Below, one piece after another: positions 27,543-36,060 of a stretch of DNA of 64,000 nt (positions within the stretch are counted from its first letter, which is position 1; each line of letters begins with the position of its first letter). The translations under genes and the position numbers were made by a program. The stretch spans positions 1 through 64,000 of the forward strand of contig CAVPCY010000018.1 in NCBI GenBank assembly GCA_963702525.1, given 5' to 3'. Under the pieces are notes generated by a model. That model saw only the letters and a list, made by a program, of their open reading frames with translations. It did no database searches and was not told the DNA's origin. The stretch comes from CAVPCY01 sp963702525. GTDB lineage: Bacteria > Actinomycetota > Coriobacteriia > Anaerosomatales > PHET01.

Positions 27543-28559
27543 GTGAGCCCACGCGACCGCACACCTGCAGCGCGTTGGCGCCTGCCGGCCCTCGTGGCCT
27601 TCATCGCGTTCGTGGTGATCCTGGTGATCGCCGCTGCGGTGACGCTTCCGCTGCTGGCGACCTCGACCTCGGACTTCTTCTCCCGCTATCACCTGCTCAA
27701 CCGCCGTTTCGTCAACCTCGAGGGCTCGGCACACGAGGGCATCGGCTGCCGGACGTGTCACGAGACGCAGCCGGTTCAAAACGGCGTAGCGCTGGTCGGG
27801 GACTTCTACCGCAGCCTGGTCACGAGCGAGCCTTTGCCCGCGTACTACAAGTTCAGCCCTCCCAAGCCGGAGGCGTGCCTTCAGTGTCACGAGAGCGATT
27901 GGGCGTACTCTGCGGCCCAGACCAAGCGCATCCCGCACCCTGCACACACACGCGTGGCGGCTGAGACGCGCGACTGCGTTCGATGTCACAAGTGGACTGC
28001 GCACTTCGAGAGCTACATGGACAAGCACAAGCAGATGCCCTTCTCGGGAGTGTGCGTTGCGTACGGTTGTCATGTCGGTACCAAGCAGACCGACCAGTGC
28101 TTCGACTGCCATCACGTGCTACGTAGGTCCGCCGAGGAGTGGACCAAGGAGCATCCCAAGGTGGTCGAGGCCACCGGAGATGCTGCGTGCACCGAGTCCT
28201 GCCACAAGGTGGAGCAGTGCCAGACGTGTCACACGACCGGGAAGGTCCCCGAGTTCAAGGGCCTGACGCTCGAGCTCGGCATGAAGTCCATCGAGGCGCT
28301 GCACGTCAAGAAGGACTGGACGCCTCGCTACCACGGGCCCGAAGCGCTCAAGGACCAGTCCAAGTGCCTGCTCTGTCACCAGTCCGAGGGCGAGTGTGAT
28401 GAGTGCCACCGCCAGCGCCCGGCGTTCCACGGGTCCACCGACACGTGGATCGGCCGTCACGCGAAGAGGGCGAAGCGCGTGGACGATCCGCGCTGCCTCG
28501 CCTGTCACGAGACCGCCTACTGCAAGGAGTGCCACGACCAGTTCAAGGAGATGGAGTAG
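27543..28559 (+). CDS. Membrane-anchored multihaem cytochrome c (about 11 haems)
   Basis: GTG 27543 opens a 338-aa protein 7 nt after the NrfD gene. One N-terminal helix (about residues 13-38) anchors it. Nine CxxCH motifs are visible, plus one C-x3-C-H and one C-x4-C-H site, giving up to 11 haems. Many additional histidines could be distal ligands. A conserved F-x-P-P-K-P-E-A-C-L-Q-C-H segment sits near residue 115. The N-terminal anchor followed by haem pairs recalls the NapC/NirT/NrfH group, but the protein is much longer. It is probably the first electron acceptor from the NrfD module; this is inferred from gene order. Confidence 0.85.
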   Translation: MSPRDRTPAARWRLPALVAFIAFVVILVIAAAVTLPLLATSTSDFFSRYHLLNRRFVNLEGSAHEGIGCRTCHETQPVQNGVALVGDFYRSLVTSEPLPAYYKFSPPKPEACLQCHESDWAYSAAQTKRIPHPAHTRVAAETRDCVRCHKWTAHFESYMDKHKQMPFSGVCVAYGCHVGTKQTDQCFDCHHVLRRSAEEWTKEHPKVVEATGDAACTESCHKVEQCQTCHTTGKVPEFKGLTLELGMKSIEALHVKKDWTPRYHGPEALKDQSKCLLCHQSEGECDECHRQRPAFHGSTDTWIGRHAKRAKRVDDPRCLACHETAYCKECHDQFKEME

Positions 28560-29333
28560 GTGTCCGCACGCCTCATCAAGTGGGGCGCGATAGGGCTCCT
28601 GCTCATCGTGGTCGTCCTGTTGGTGCTCCCTGTCTTCTCGGTGCTGCAGCCCGATTACTACAGACGCTATCCGGCGCTCGGCCAGCGCATGGACCACTGG
28701 GCCACCTCGACGCACGCGAAGATCTCGTGCGTGGAATGTCACGTCGAACCCGGAGCCGCAGGGCTCGCGAGCTTCGCCGCACGCTCGATCCCCGCCTTCT
28801 ACTCCCAGCTGCTCAACGGGCCGAGCAACACGAACCTGCTCGGCGCGCCGAGCCGCGCTGCGTGTCAGAAGTGCCACACGAGCTACCGCAGCGTCGGCCC
28901 GAGCGGTGATCTGCTCATACCGCACAAGGCGCACGTCGAAGTGCTCAAGATGGAGTGCCGCTCGTGCCATCAGGACCTCGTCCACTCGTTCAACCGCCGA
29001 GGATTCAACCGGCCGGAGATGGAAGGCTGCCTCGAGCAGTGCCATGACGGTGACACGGCGAGCGACAAGTGCACGGACTGCCACACGCGTAAGCAGACGC
29101 CCCAGTCGCACGCACAGGCGGACTGGCTCCAGCTCCACGGCGAGCAGGCAGCGACCCAGGACTGCGGGCAGTGCCACAACTGGACTCCCGGCTACTGCGC
29201 CGACTGCCACGAGAAGCGCCCGGCTTCGCACGCCGGCAACTGGAAGACCGATCATGGGCCCGCCGCGAAACAGCGGGGCGACGGCTGCCTCGTGTGTCAC
29301 GGCGGCAAGAAGTTCTGCGAGGAGTGCCACTGA
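28560..29333 (+). CDS. Membrane-anchored multihaem cytochrome c (8-9 haems), paralogue 1
   Basis: GTG 28560 follows the previous stop with no gap. The 257-aa product has an N-terminal anchor helix (about residues 9-28). It carries eight CxxCH motifs and one C-x3-C-H motif. The first haem region, S-T-H-A-K-I-S-C-V-E-C-H-V-E-P-G, resembles the NapC/NirT/cytochrome c3 class. From about residue 95 onward it matches the next protein in spacing and residues (P-H-K-A-H-V-x-x-L-K-M-E-C, C-H-D-G-D-T-A). The pair is a tandem duplication. Confidence 0.88.
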   Translation: MSARLIKWGAIGLLLIVVVLLVLPVFSVLQPDYYRRYPALGQRMDHWATSTHAKISCVECHVEPGAAGLASFAARSIPAFYSQLLNGPSNTNLLGAPSRAACQKCHTSYRSVGPSGDLLIPHKAHVEVLKMECRSCHQDLVHSFNRRGFNRPEMEGCLEQCHDGDTASDKCTDCHTRKQTPQSHAQADWLQLHGEQAATQDCGQCHNWTPGYCADCHEKRPASHAGNWKTDHGPAAKQRGDGCLVCHGGKKFCEECH

Positions 29334-30166
29334 TGGCCGAGGAGAAGGACACCTCGCGCCGACGACGGCTCTTCGTGCGCGTGGCGCTCGTGGTCGCGGT
29401 GCTCCTGCTCGTGATCGGGGTGCCGCTCGTGGCGACCACGCAGCCGTGGTTCTTCGGGCGCAGCGCTGCTCTCGCCGAGAAGTACGAACCGTGGAGAACC
29501 TCAGCGCACGCCGAGGTGAGGTGCGAGCAGTGTCACGTTCCACCCGGCCTGCTTGCACGAACGGTGAACCGCGCCCGCATGACCGGCGAGTTCTACTACT
29601 CGCTGTTGTCTCCGTCGCGAGTTCCGGGCGAGTTCGCGCGACCGAGCAACGAGGCGTGTCTCGAATGCCACAACGATCTGCGAAGTGTCTCCCCCAAGGG
29701 CGACCTGCAGATCCCGCACAGGGCGCACGTCAATCTTCTCAAGATGGAGTGCGTGGAGTGCCACAACTACCTCGTGCACGAGCGGAACTCCTCGGGGAAT
29801 CACCTTCCCTCGATGGAGGACTGCTTGAAGTGCCACGACGGTGATACCGCGAAGGCCACCTGCACGGCGTGCCATACACGCAAAGCGGCGCCCGACAGCC
29901 ATCGCGCGTCGGACTGGCTGATCGTGCACCCCAAGGAGGCGGCGGGACCGGAGTGCGACAGTTGCCACAAGTGGACCGAGGAGTGGTGCGCCGACTGCCA
30001 CGCGCTGCGGCCAAGATCGCACGGCAAGGACTGGCGTGCGGTGCACGGAGAGCAGGTCAAGAAGAGACGCAACTGCGAAGCGTGTCACGAAGACGCCTTC
30101 TGCGTGCGCTGCCACGGAGTGGTCCCCCAGCAGAACCTCGACCCGGATCTCAAGCGGGTCGAGTAG
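29333..30166 (+). CDS. Membrane-anchored nonahaem cytochrome c, paralogue 2
   Basis: ATG 29333 overlaps the previous stop (TGATG). The 277-aa product has an Arg-rich N-terminus, one anchor helix (about residues 14-36) and nine CxxCH motifs. It aligns with the upstream paralogue over nearly its full length, for example P-H-R-A-H-V-N-L-L-K-M-E-C and C-H-D-G-D-T-A-K-A-T-C. The C-terminus ends shortly after the last haem. Tight overlaps on both sides suggest translation coupling in one operon. Confidence 0.88.
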   Translation: MAEEKDTSRRRRLFVRVALVVAVLLLVIGVPLVATTQPWFFGRSAALAEKYEPWRTSAHAEVRCEQCHVPPGLLARTVNRARMTGEFYYSLLSPSRVPGEFARPSNEACLECHNDLRSVSPKGDLQIPHRAHVNLLKMECVECHNYLVHERNSSGNHLPSMEDCLKCHDGDTAKATCTACHTRKAAPDSHRASDWLIVHPKEAAGPECDSCHKWTEEWCADCHALRPRSHGKDWRAVHGEQVKKRRNCEACHEDAFCVRCHGVVPQQNLDPDLKRVE

Positions 30167-30179
30167 CCGAGAGGCGGTC

Positions 30180-31240
30180 ATGGAGTCCGAGACGATCAGA
30201 CGCGAGATGCGATACCGGCACCCCCGCAAGGCGATGAAGCAGCCACGGCGGCTTCCGGCCCTGCGAGGAGACGCTGGCCTCGAGTCGTCGGGATCGTCGC
30301 GATCGTCGGGGTGCTGCTTGTCGTGGTGTTCGACCTCGTCACCGCTTCGCCGAGGCTGTGCACGTCGTGTCACGAGATGCGGCCGAGGACAGCCAGCTGG
30401 CACAGTTCGGCGCACCTCGGCGTCAACTGCTGGCAGTGTCACCAGCAGCCTCGCCCCTGGTACGCCTACCCGCTGAGCCTTGCGGACAGATCGCGGATTC
30501 TCGCCCGCGACGTGCGTGCGCACACCTCCCGCGAGACCACCGCGCCGGTCGATGGACCGGTGGCCGGCGTGGAACCGATGTCGGATGCGGTGTGCTTGCA
30601 GTGTCACCAGGCCAACCGCAAGGCGACCTCGGGCTTCAGGATCAAGATCGATCACGTCGAGCACGCGAAGCGAAACGGGTCGTGCGTCTCTTGCCACGTG
30701 CGCACGGCACATCCCCTGCAGTCTCGCAGCACGCCGCTCACGCTGATGAGCCAGTGCTTCACGTGTCACGGCACCGCCGAGAAGCCGGAAGCCTCGGCGG
30801 CCTGCTCACTGTGCCATCCCACCGGGTACCAGTTGACCCCCGCATCCCACAAGGCCAAGACGTGGGTGCCCCGGCGGCATGGCCGGACCGCGGAGACGGA
30901 CCGCTCGCAGTGCCGGATGTGCCACGAGCAGCAGTTCTGTGACGACTGCCACGGGCTCGAGATGCCGCATCCGCAGGACTGGGCCCAGGGAGAGTCGGGT
31001 CATGCGGCGGTCGCCGAGACGAACCGGGCGGTCTGCTCGAGGTGCCACACGGAGAAGCCCGACCTGTGCAGCATGTGTCACCACAAGCCCGCCTACGATC
31101 CGGGGAAGGGCACGTGGGTCCAGCAGCACTTCGAAGCGGTCGAGACATCGGGGGCTGCGTACTGCTTCGACTGTCATGCGCCGGGCTACTGCGTACGGTG
31201 CCACGTGAGCTGGGCGACGTCGGGCGAGCTCACCCCGTAG
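30180..31240 (+). CDS. Dodecahaem membrane-anchored cytochrome c (one frameshift)
   Basis: The last gene of the cytochrome cluster has 12 CxxCH motifs, starting with C-T-S-C-H-E-M, the NapC/NrfH-type first-haem motif, and ending with C-V-R-C-H. The start is ATG 30180 behind GAGAGG. The anchor helix (R-W-P-R-V-V-G-I-V-A-I-V-G-V-L-L) and everything after it read in another frame, so one base is missing between 30180 and about 30275, most simply a G at about 30265. Beginning instead at GTG 30311 would cut the membrane helix in half. Repaired length is about 353 aa. No terminator was found directly after it. Confidence 0.83.
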
Positions 31241-31388
31241 AGGCGCGACCCCGGCGCTTCCCGCCGCGCCACGGCCTACGCCGCCTCTCCGTCCCCGACC
31301 GGCCGGTGTCAGAGCCGATTGCTACGTTGTCGTACGTTCCCAGCGAGCCATCTGCGGGAACGACGCGCTCAGCTTCGCGCGTCGGACG

Positions 31389-31952
31389 TTGGCGACGAGC
31401 GATTGTGACCACGTGGCGTACTACGAGACAGATCCCGCCGTTCTGGCCTGGTTCGACCGGGCGCTGACCCATGGGTCCTCGTGCGTTCGAATGGCCGCAC
31501 TGGTCCTTCTGGGCGACGTCGACAACGCCCATCGAGGGAGTTGGCTGCGGCGCGCCCAATCAGATCCCGTCGCCGAGGTGGTCGCGACCGCGGTCTTGAC
31601 CGAAGCGTTCGTGGCCGTGGGGGACAGCGCCTCCGCCGATCTGTTCGAGAGCGACTTCGCCGAGAGCCTCGAGCGTGGTGACCTGATCTGGGAGTGGGAG
31701 TACGACGTCGTGGTGGCGCACGACGTGGTGGTGCAGCTCGGCAGTCGCACGGTGTGGGTCGCTATCGAAGATGACGACTTGGCCCGCCGGCTCGCTTTGC
31801 AGAAGGCATACTGTGGCAAGGAGTCCGAGATTCCCTCGGCGACCGCGATCATCGTGGGCAAGCGCTTCGTGAACCAGTACACGCGCTCGCCGCGTTCGAT
31901 GGCCGAGGCGTCGTGGTGGATGCGAAGGGGAAGACCCCGCTACCGGGAATGA
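31389..31952 (+). CDS. Hypothetical protein, HEAT-like N-terminus
   Basis: This protein of about 187 aa has no recognised family. Residues 15-85 read as alternating helices (A-V-L-A-W-F-D-R-A-L then V-R-M-A-A-L-V-L-L-G-D-V), like one or two HEAT-type repeats. The C-terminal half has an aromatic, acidic stretch and ends in a basic W-W-M-R-R-G-R-P-R-Y tail. TTG 31389 is the first possible start; GTG 31413 is an alternative. The frame is open upstream with protein-like content but no start codon, so the N-terminus may be incomplete. It follows the cytochrome operon by about 150 nt. Confidence 0.5.
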   Translation: MATSDCDHVAYYETDPAVLAWFDRALTHGSSCVRMAALVLLGDVDNAHRGSWLRRAQSDPVAEVVATAVLTEAFVAVGDSASADLFESDFAESLERGDLIWEWEYDVVVAHDVVVQLGSRTVWVAIEDDDLARRLALQKAYCGKESEIPSATAIIVGKRFVNQYTRSPRSMAEASWWMRRGRPRYRE

Positions 31953-31959
31953 ACGCGGG

Positions 31960-32796
31960 TCACCACAGCGCGGCGACCGCGGGCACGGCGCGTCGGTCGA
32001 GAAGCGAGATGGCTCCCTCGGTGCATGCCGATCGGCACACCCCGCAGCCCCAGCAGCGCTGAGCGTCGATCGCGACAGATGCCCTCGACGCGTTGATGGC
32101 GGCAAACGGGCAGAGCCGGGCGCAGCGCCCGCAACGGGTACAGCGCGCCGCGTCGAGGCGTGCCACCCACTCTCCGCGCCACATGACCTTGAGGTCGTAG
32201 CCCGCCGTGACCTTCATCGCCATGCAGCCGCTCTCCACGTTGCAGTTGCAGATGGCGGCGGTGAACGGCGTCTTGAACGTCCACACCGAGTGCATCAGCC
32301 CGTCGAGCTCGCACGCGCGAAGCAGCTCCATCGCTTGCGAGACAGAGAGCTTGTTGAAGTCATCGAGGTCGGGCCCGTCCGCGTAGTCGGCGAAGCCCTC
32401 GACGAGCAGCGGCTCGATCGGCTGAGTGGTAACGAGGAGGCAGACCTCATCGGCATGCTTGCCGGGCTCGTGCATCCGGCAGATGCAGGGGATCACCGTG
32501 ATCGAGGTGGCCAGCTCGAGGATGCGCTCGCACTCCTCGAGAGGGACCGGCTGCCCGAAGTGGTTCGCCTGCAGGCGCTTGGAGATCGCCGCCTTGCCCA
32601 TAGCCGATAGTGGCGCCGGGATTCGCTCGAACCGCTCCATCCAGCTGATGGCATTGGTGCGCATCTCTGAGAACCCAGAGATGAAGTCGACTATGTACTG
32701 CCGTCGCCTCAGATCGCTTTCGAGGTCGAACGCGTAGTTGCTCGCTTGAAGGTACCAGCGCTCGCCCTCACCGTGCTCGACGCAGAACTGGCACAT
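31960..32796 (-). CDS. 2[4Fe-4S] ferredoxin-domain protein with a cysteine-rich N-terminal domain
   Basis: This 278-aa soluble protein ends in a classic two-cluster ferredoxin fold: C-T-R-C-G-R-C-A-R-L-C-P near residue 220 and C-W-G-C-G-V-C-R-S-A-C near residue 248. The N-terminal 200 residues hold further paired cysteines (M-C-Q-F-C at the very start, C-I-C-R-M-H near residue 105, C-N-C-N-V-E-S-G-C near residue 185). These could bind another cluster or metal. No signal peptide is present, so it is cytoplasmic. It is convergent with the hypothetical gene at 31389 and follows a small gene at 32804 by 7 nt, so those two form an operon. Function is unknown beyond electron transfer. Confidence 0.8.
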   Translation of the reverse strand: MCQFCVEHGEGERWYLQASNYAFDLESDLRRRQYIVDFISGFSEMRTNAISWMERFERIPAPLSAMGKAAISKRLQANHFGQPVPLEECERILELATSITVIPCICRMHEPGKHADEVCLLVTTQPIEPLLVEGFADYADGPDLDDFNKLSVSQAMELLRACELDGLMHSVWTFKTPFTAAICNCNVESGCMAMKVTAGYDLKVMWRGEWVARLDAARCTRCGRCARLCPFAAINASRASVAIDAQRCWGCGVCRSACTEGAISLLDRRAVPAVAALW

Positions 32797-32803
32797 GAAG
32801 GCG

Positions 32804-32990
32804 CTAGACCTGTTCCTGTGCTCTGCGAATCAGGCGCTCGGTACGCTCGTGGCGCAGCTGCAGCTCGCTCTCGGCGTAGAGATCGCGCTGCCCGTCGAAC
32901 TCCGATGGCAGGGCGATGTCGATGGGAGACGGCGACGTAGATGGGCTCCTCGGCAAGCTCGGACGGTACCGGGTCGGTCGATGCGTTCAT
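32804..32990 (-). CDS. Small acidic/helical protein of about 61 aa (one frameshift)
   Basis: ATG 32990 follows a strong GGAGGAAG site. The first 21 codons read M-N-A-S-T-D-P-V-P-S-E-L-A-E-E-P-I-Y. After one extra C at about 32926 the next frame gives I-D-I-A-L-P-S-E-F-D-G-Q and then a charged helix with R-H-E-R-T-E-R-L-I-R-R, ending at TAG 32806-32804. The good ribosome site, low-complexity-free sequence and 7-nt spacing to the ferredoxin gene support a real gene. No family was recognised. Confidence 0.55.
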
Positions 32991-33173
32991 CGCTTCCTCC
33001 GTTGTCCCCAAGCGCACCGAATCCCCCGTCGGCGCCTCGTGCACTATACCCCTGGACGGGCGTCGGCTGCTCGCCGTTCGTCAGAATTCACACAACATTT
33101 GCATCCGGCGGGAGACGATCGCGACGACGGGGGAGTGATACCGTTGGGGCATCGCGACGCGAGGGGGCAGTTC

Positions 33174-34661
33174 ATGACGCATGAAACCACCGAGCGGTAC
33201 CCGGCGCCGCCGCCGGCGATGTTGACCGACCTGTACCAGCTGACGATGGCTCAGGCGTATCTGAATGCCGGGATCGCCGACACCCATGGCTGCTTCCACC
33301 TCTACTTCCGAGCAAACCCCTTTGGCGGGGGGTATGCGGTCGCATGCGGGCTCCAACAGGCAGTCGCGTACCTGGAGGCGCTCTCGTTCAACGATGAGGA
33401 CGTGGCCTACCTTGCGGGCCGGACAGGTGCCGACGGCGAAGCGCTCTTCTCGTCGGAGTTTCTTGAGTGGCTGTCGGGAATGAGGTTCGACTGCAGTCTG
33501 GACGCCGTGGAAGAGGGGACCGTCGTCTTCCCCCGCGAGCCCCTCTTGCGGGTGGCAGGCCCCCTGCCGGTCTGCCAGATAGTCGAGACCGCGCTCCTCA
33601 ACATCATCAACTTCCAGACGCTAGTGGCGACCAAGGCGTCGCGCTGTGTGCATGCCGCCGATGGAGCGCCTGTCATCGAGTTCGGGTTGCGTCGTGCGCA
33701 GGGCCCCGACGGAGGACTGTCTGCCAGCCGCGCCGCCTATGTGGGCGGCTGCACCGCGACGTCGAACGTGCTTGCCGGACGCAGGTTCGGGGTGCCTGTC
33801 GCCGGGACTCATGCTCACTCGTGGGTGATGGCATTCGACACCGAGATCGAGGCGTTCGAGGCCTACGCCGAAGCACTGCCGAACAACGCCACGTTCCTGG
33901 TCGATACGTACGACACCGTCGAGGGGGTCCACCATGCGGTCGAGGTCGGGCGCAAGCTCGCCGAGCGGGGGCAGCGCCTCCTCGGCGTGCGCATCGACTC
34001 GGGCGACCTTGCGTGGCTCTCGAAGCGTGCGCGTGAGGTCCTCGACGAGGGAGGCTTCCCCGACGCGAAGGTCGTCGCGAGCAACGAGCTCGACGAGCAC
34101 CTGATCCTCTCGCTCAAGGAGCAAGGCGCCGCGATCGACGTGTGGGGGGTCGGGACCAAGCTGGCGACGGCGTGGGACCAGCCGGCTCTCGGCGGCGTCT
34201 ACAAGCTCAGCGCGATCCGTCGGCCCGGGGGGCCGTGGGAGCCTCGGCTGAAGGTGTCCGAGCAGACCGCGAAGGTCACCACACCCGGGGTGCTGGGCGT
34301 GCGCAGATACCAAGACGACAGCGGTCAGTGGGCCGGCGACATGATCTACGACACGATGAACGACCCGGGTCCGGCGTCGACGATGGTGCACCCGGAGGAT
34401 CCGCTGAGGTCGACCTCGTACGGCGAGGGCTGCTCCCACGATGAGCTGCTCGTCAAGGTCATGCATCAGGGCGAGGTCGTCTACCGCGGGCCCGGGCTCG
34501 ACGCGACCCGCGAACGCGCTGCGGCGCAACTGGCCCAGCTCGATCCGTCGCACAGGCGCTTCCTCAATCCCCACACCTACAAAGTGGGACTCGAGGCCCG
34601 GCTCTCGGCGCGGCGCCTCCAGCTGATCGCGGACGCCAGAACCACGCAGCAGAGGAGTTGA
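33174..34661 (+). CDS. pncB: Nicotinate phosphoribosyltransferase
   Basis: PncB joins nicotinate to PRPP to form nicotinate mononucleotide in the NAD salvage pathway. The 495-aa protein shows the family N-terminus (L-T-D-L-Y-Q-L-T-M-A-Q-A-Y), the catalytic histidine region A-G-T-H-A-H-S-W-V-M near residue 207, F-G-x-R-R-A-Q-G near 168, and the PRPP-site segment R-I-D-S-G-D-L-A near residue 280. The start is ATG 33174 behind GAGGGGG. The nicotinamidase gene follows 5 nt after the stop, which makes a two-gene salvage unit. Confidence 0.96.
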   Translation: MTHETTERYPAPPPAMLTDLYQLTMAQAYLNAGIADTHGCFHLYFRANPFGGGYAVACGLQQAVAYLEALSFNDEDVAYLAGRTGADGEALFSSEFLEWLSGMRFDCSLDAVEEGTVVFPREPLLRVAGPLPVCQIVETALLNIINFQTLVATKASRCVHAADGAPVIEFGLRRAQGPDGGLSASRAAYVGGCTATSNVLAGRRFGVPVAGTHAHSWVMAFDTEIEAFEAYAEALPNNATFLVDTYDTVEGVHHAVEVGRKLAERGQRLLGVRIDSGDLAWLSKRAREVLDEGGFPDAKVVASNELDEHLILSLKEQGAAIDVWGVGTKLATAWDQPALGGVYKLSAIRRPGGPWEPRLKVSEQTAKVTTPGVLGVRRYQDDSGQWAGDMIYDTMNDPGPASTMVHPEDPLRSTSYGEGCSHDELLVKVMHQGEVVYRGPGLDATRERAAAQLAQLDPSHRRFLNPHTYKVGLEARLSARRLQLIADARTTQQRS

Positions 34662-34666
34662 GACGG

Positions 34667-35286
34667 ATGCGCGCCTTGGTGATGGTCGACATCCAGAACG
34701 ACTTCATGCCATTCGGGTCGCTGCCCGTTCCCGACGGAGACGCGTGTCGTCCCGGTCGCGAACGCCTTGGCACCACGGTTCGACGTGGTGATCGCGACCC
34801 AGGACTGGCATCCCGCCGCCCACATGTCCTTCGCCTCGAACCATGAAGGCTGCTCTCCGGGCGATGTCATCGAACTAGCGGGGCACCGGCAGGTCCTGTG
34901 GCCCGATCACTGCGTTCAGCAGACGGCCGGGGCGTCGCTTCACTCCGGGCTTGATGTGGCCAGCATAGACATCGTGGTCCGAAAGGGCGTCGACACCGAG
35001 ATCGACAGCTACAGCGGGTTCTTCGACAACGGGCATCTGCGCGATACCGGGATGCATGCCGCAGTTGGAGCGAGCGGGCATCGATGAGATCTGGCTCGTC
35101 GGTCTGGCGACCGACTACTGCGTCAAGTACACAGCGCTCGACGGAACCGCACTCGGGCTGCGGGTCGTGGTGGTCAGCGATGGCGTGCGCGCCGTCGATC
35201 TGGCGCCCGGTGACGGTGAGGCCGCGCTTGCTGAGATGCGCGAAGCCGGTTGCGAGGTGGTGACGAGCGCCGAGGCGCCCGTCTGA
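34667..35286 (+). CDS. pncA: Nicotinamidase (two frameshifts)
   Basis: PncA hydrolyses nicotinamide to nicotinate, the substrate of PncB just upstream. ATG 34667 follows GAGGAG. The N-terminal catalytic Asp sits in V-M-V-D-I-Q-N-D-F. The metal site reads D-W-H-P-A-A-H in a second frame, and the active-site Cys is in A-T-D-Y-C-V-K-Y-T in a third. Two +1 insertions explain this, one near 34749 and one within GGGATGCATGCCGCAG (35049-35064). The repaired protein is about 205 aa, normal for the family. Confidence 0.9.
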
Positions 35287-35316
35287 GTGGCGGTTCGTCT
35301 GCTTGGTGAGGGGGCG

Positions 35317-35396
35317 CGCCTCTCGCGACCGGGCTGGCTGCGTCTGCTGGTGCCAGGGGGGCTGATTGGGAGTGCGATGCCCGGTCGCGAGAGGCG
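35317..35396. repeat. Perfect 18-bp inverted repeat around a 44-nt spacer
   Basis: CGCCTCTCGCGACCGGGC (35317-35334) is exactly reverse-complementary to 35379-35396. The element fills the gap between the convergent pncA and the minus-strand gene at 35405. It could serve as a bidirectional terminator, though there is no U-tract, or be a small mobile-type palindromic element. No second copy was noticed in the window. Confidence 0.7.
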
Positions 35397-35404
35397 GATG
35401 GGGG

Positions 35405-35977
35405 CTAGAAGAGGTCTCCAAGTCCTTCGAAGACGTCCGATGCGTACTCGAGATGCCAGTCTTCCAGTGACAGGTAGAACTTCGGGTTGAACACCACGCC
35501 CATCGCGGTCGCCAGGTCGATCGCGGCGTGCAGCAGATGGTCGCTTTCCAGCAGCATGTCCAGGATCGCGCCGTTGACGAAGTCGTCGGTGACCGGGACC
35601 GAGTTCCAGAAGTACTTCTCGCCGTCGCACCTGATGATGATGTCGAGGACGAGATTGCCGGCGGTGGTCACGACGAGCTCGATACCGTCGGGCAGCACTC
35701 TCCCCATCGCAGCGATGCGGCGCTCGAGGCCCGCCGCCCTTGCCAGGGTCTCTTCATCCACCGACATCGTGAACGGGGACGATGGCAACGCGAAGAGCAC
35801 CTCGCGCAGGTTGCATGCGGCGACGAGTGCCTTGTCGGGGACGACGTCTTTGAGCACCTCGAGTGCGAGGTTCGCTTCCGCAGCCGAAGTGGCATTGAGG
35901 AGGATCCGCATCAGGTCGCGAGTCTCCCCCGTGTAGTGGGCGCGCAGGGTGGCCAAGCCACTGGTCGCAGTCAACAC
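35405..35977 (-). CDS. Hypothetical protein of 190 aa
   Basis: GTG 35977 follows GGAGGAAC by about 4 nt, a good start. The protein is soluble, with no signal peptide or membrane helix. The middle (about residues 95-140) contains a beta-rich stretch, E-L-V-V-T-T-A-G-N-L-V-L-D-I-I-I-R-C-D-G. The C-terminus is acidic and aromatic. No family was recognised. It is a single gene, convergent with pncA across the 18-bp inverted repeat. Confidence 0.7.
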   Translation of the reverse strand: MLTATSGLATLRAHYTGETRDLMRILLNATSAAEANLALEVLKDVVPDKALVAACNLREVLFALPSSPFTMSVDEETLARAAGLERRIAAMGRVLPDGIELVVTTAGNLVLDIIIRCDGEKYFWNSVPVTDDFVNGAILDMLLESDHLLHAAIDLATAMGVVFNPKFYLSLEDWHLEYASDVFEGLGDLF

Positions 35978-36060
35978 GCTGTTCCTCCGAAGAGCCGAGC
36001 ACCTCTGGTCGTCTACGCCTGACTATCGGTGCTCCTCAGCGTGGCGAGGAGGGGAGGACG

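Noticed and set aside
36032..36051. CTCCTC/GAGGAG hairpin after the YdbT-like gene as a terminator
   Set aside because: The stem is only 6 bp, the loop is 8 nt and no U-tract follows, so it is not strong enough to list.
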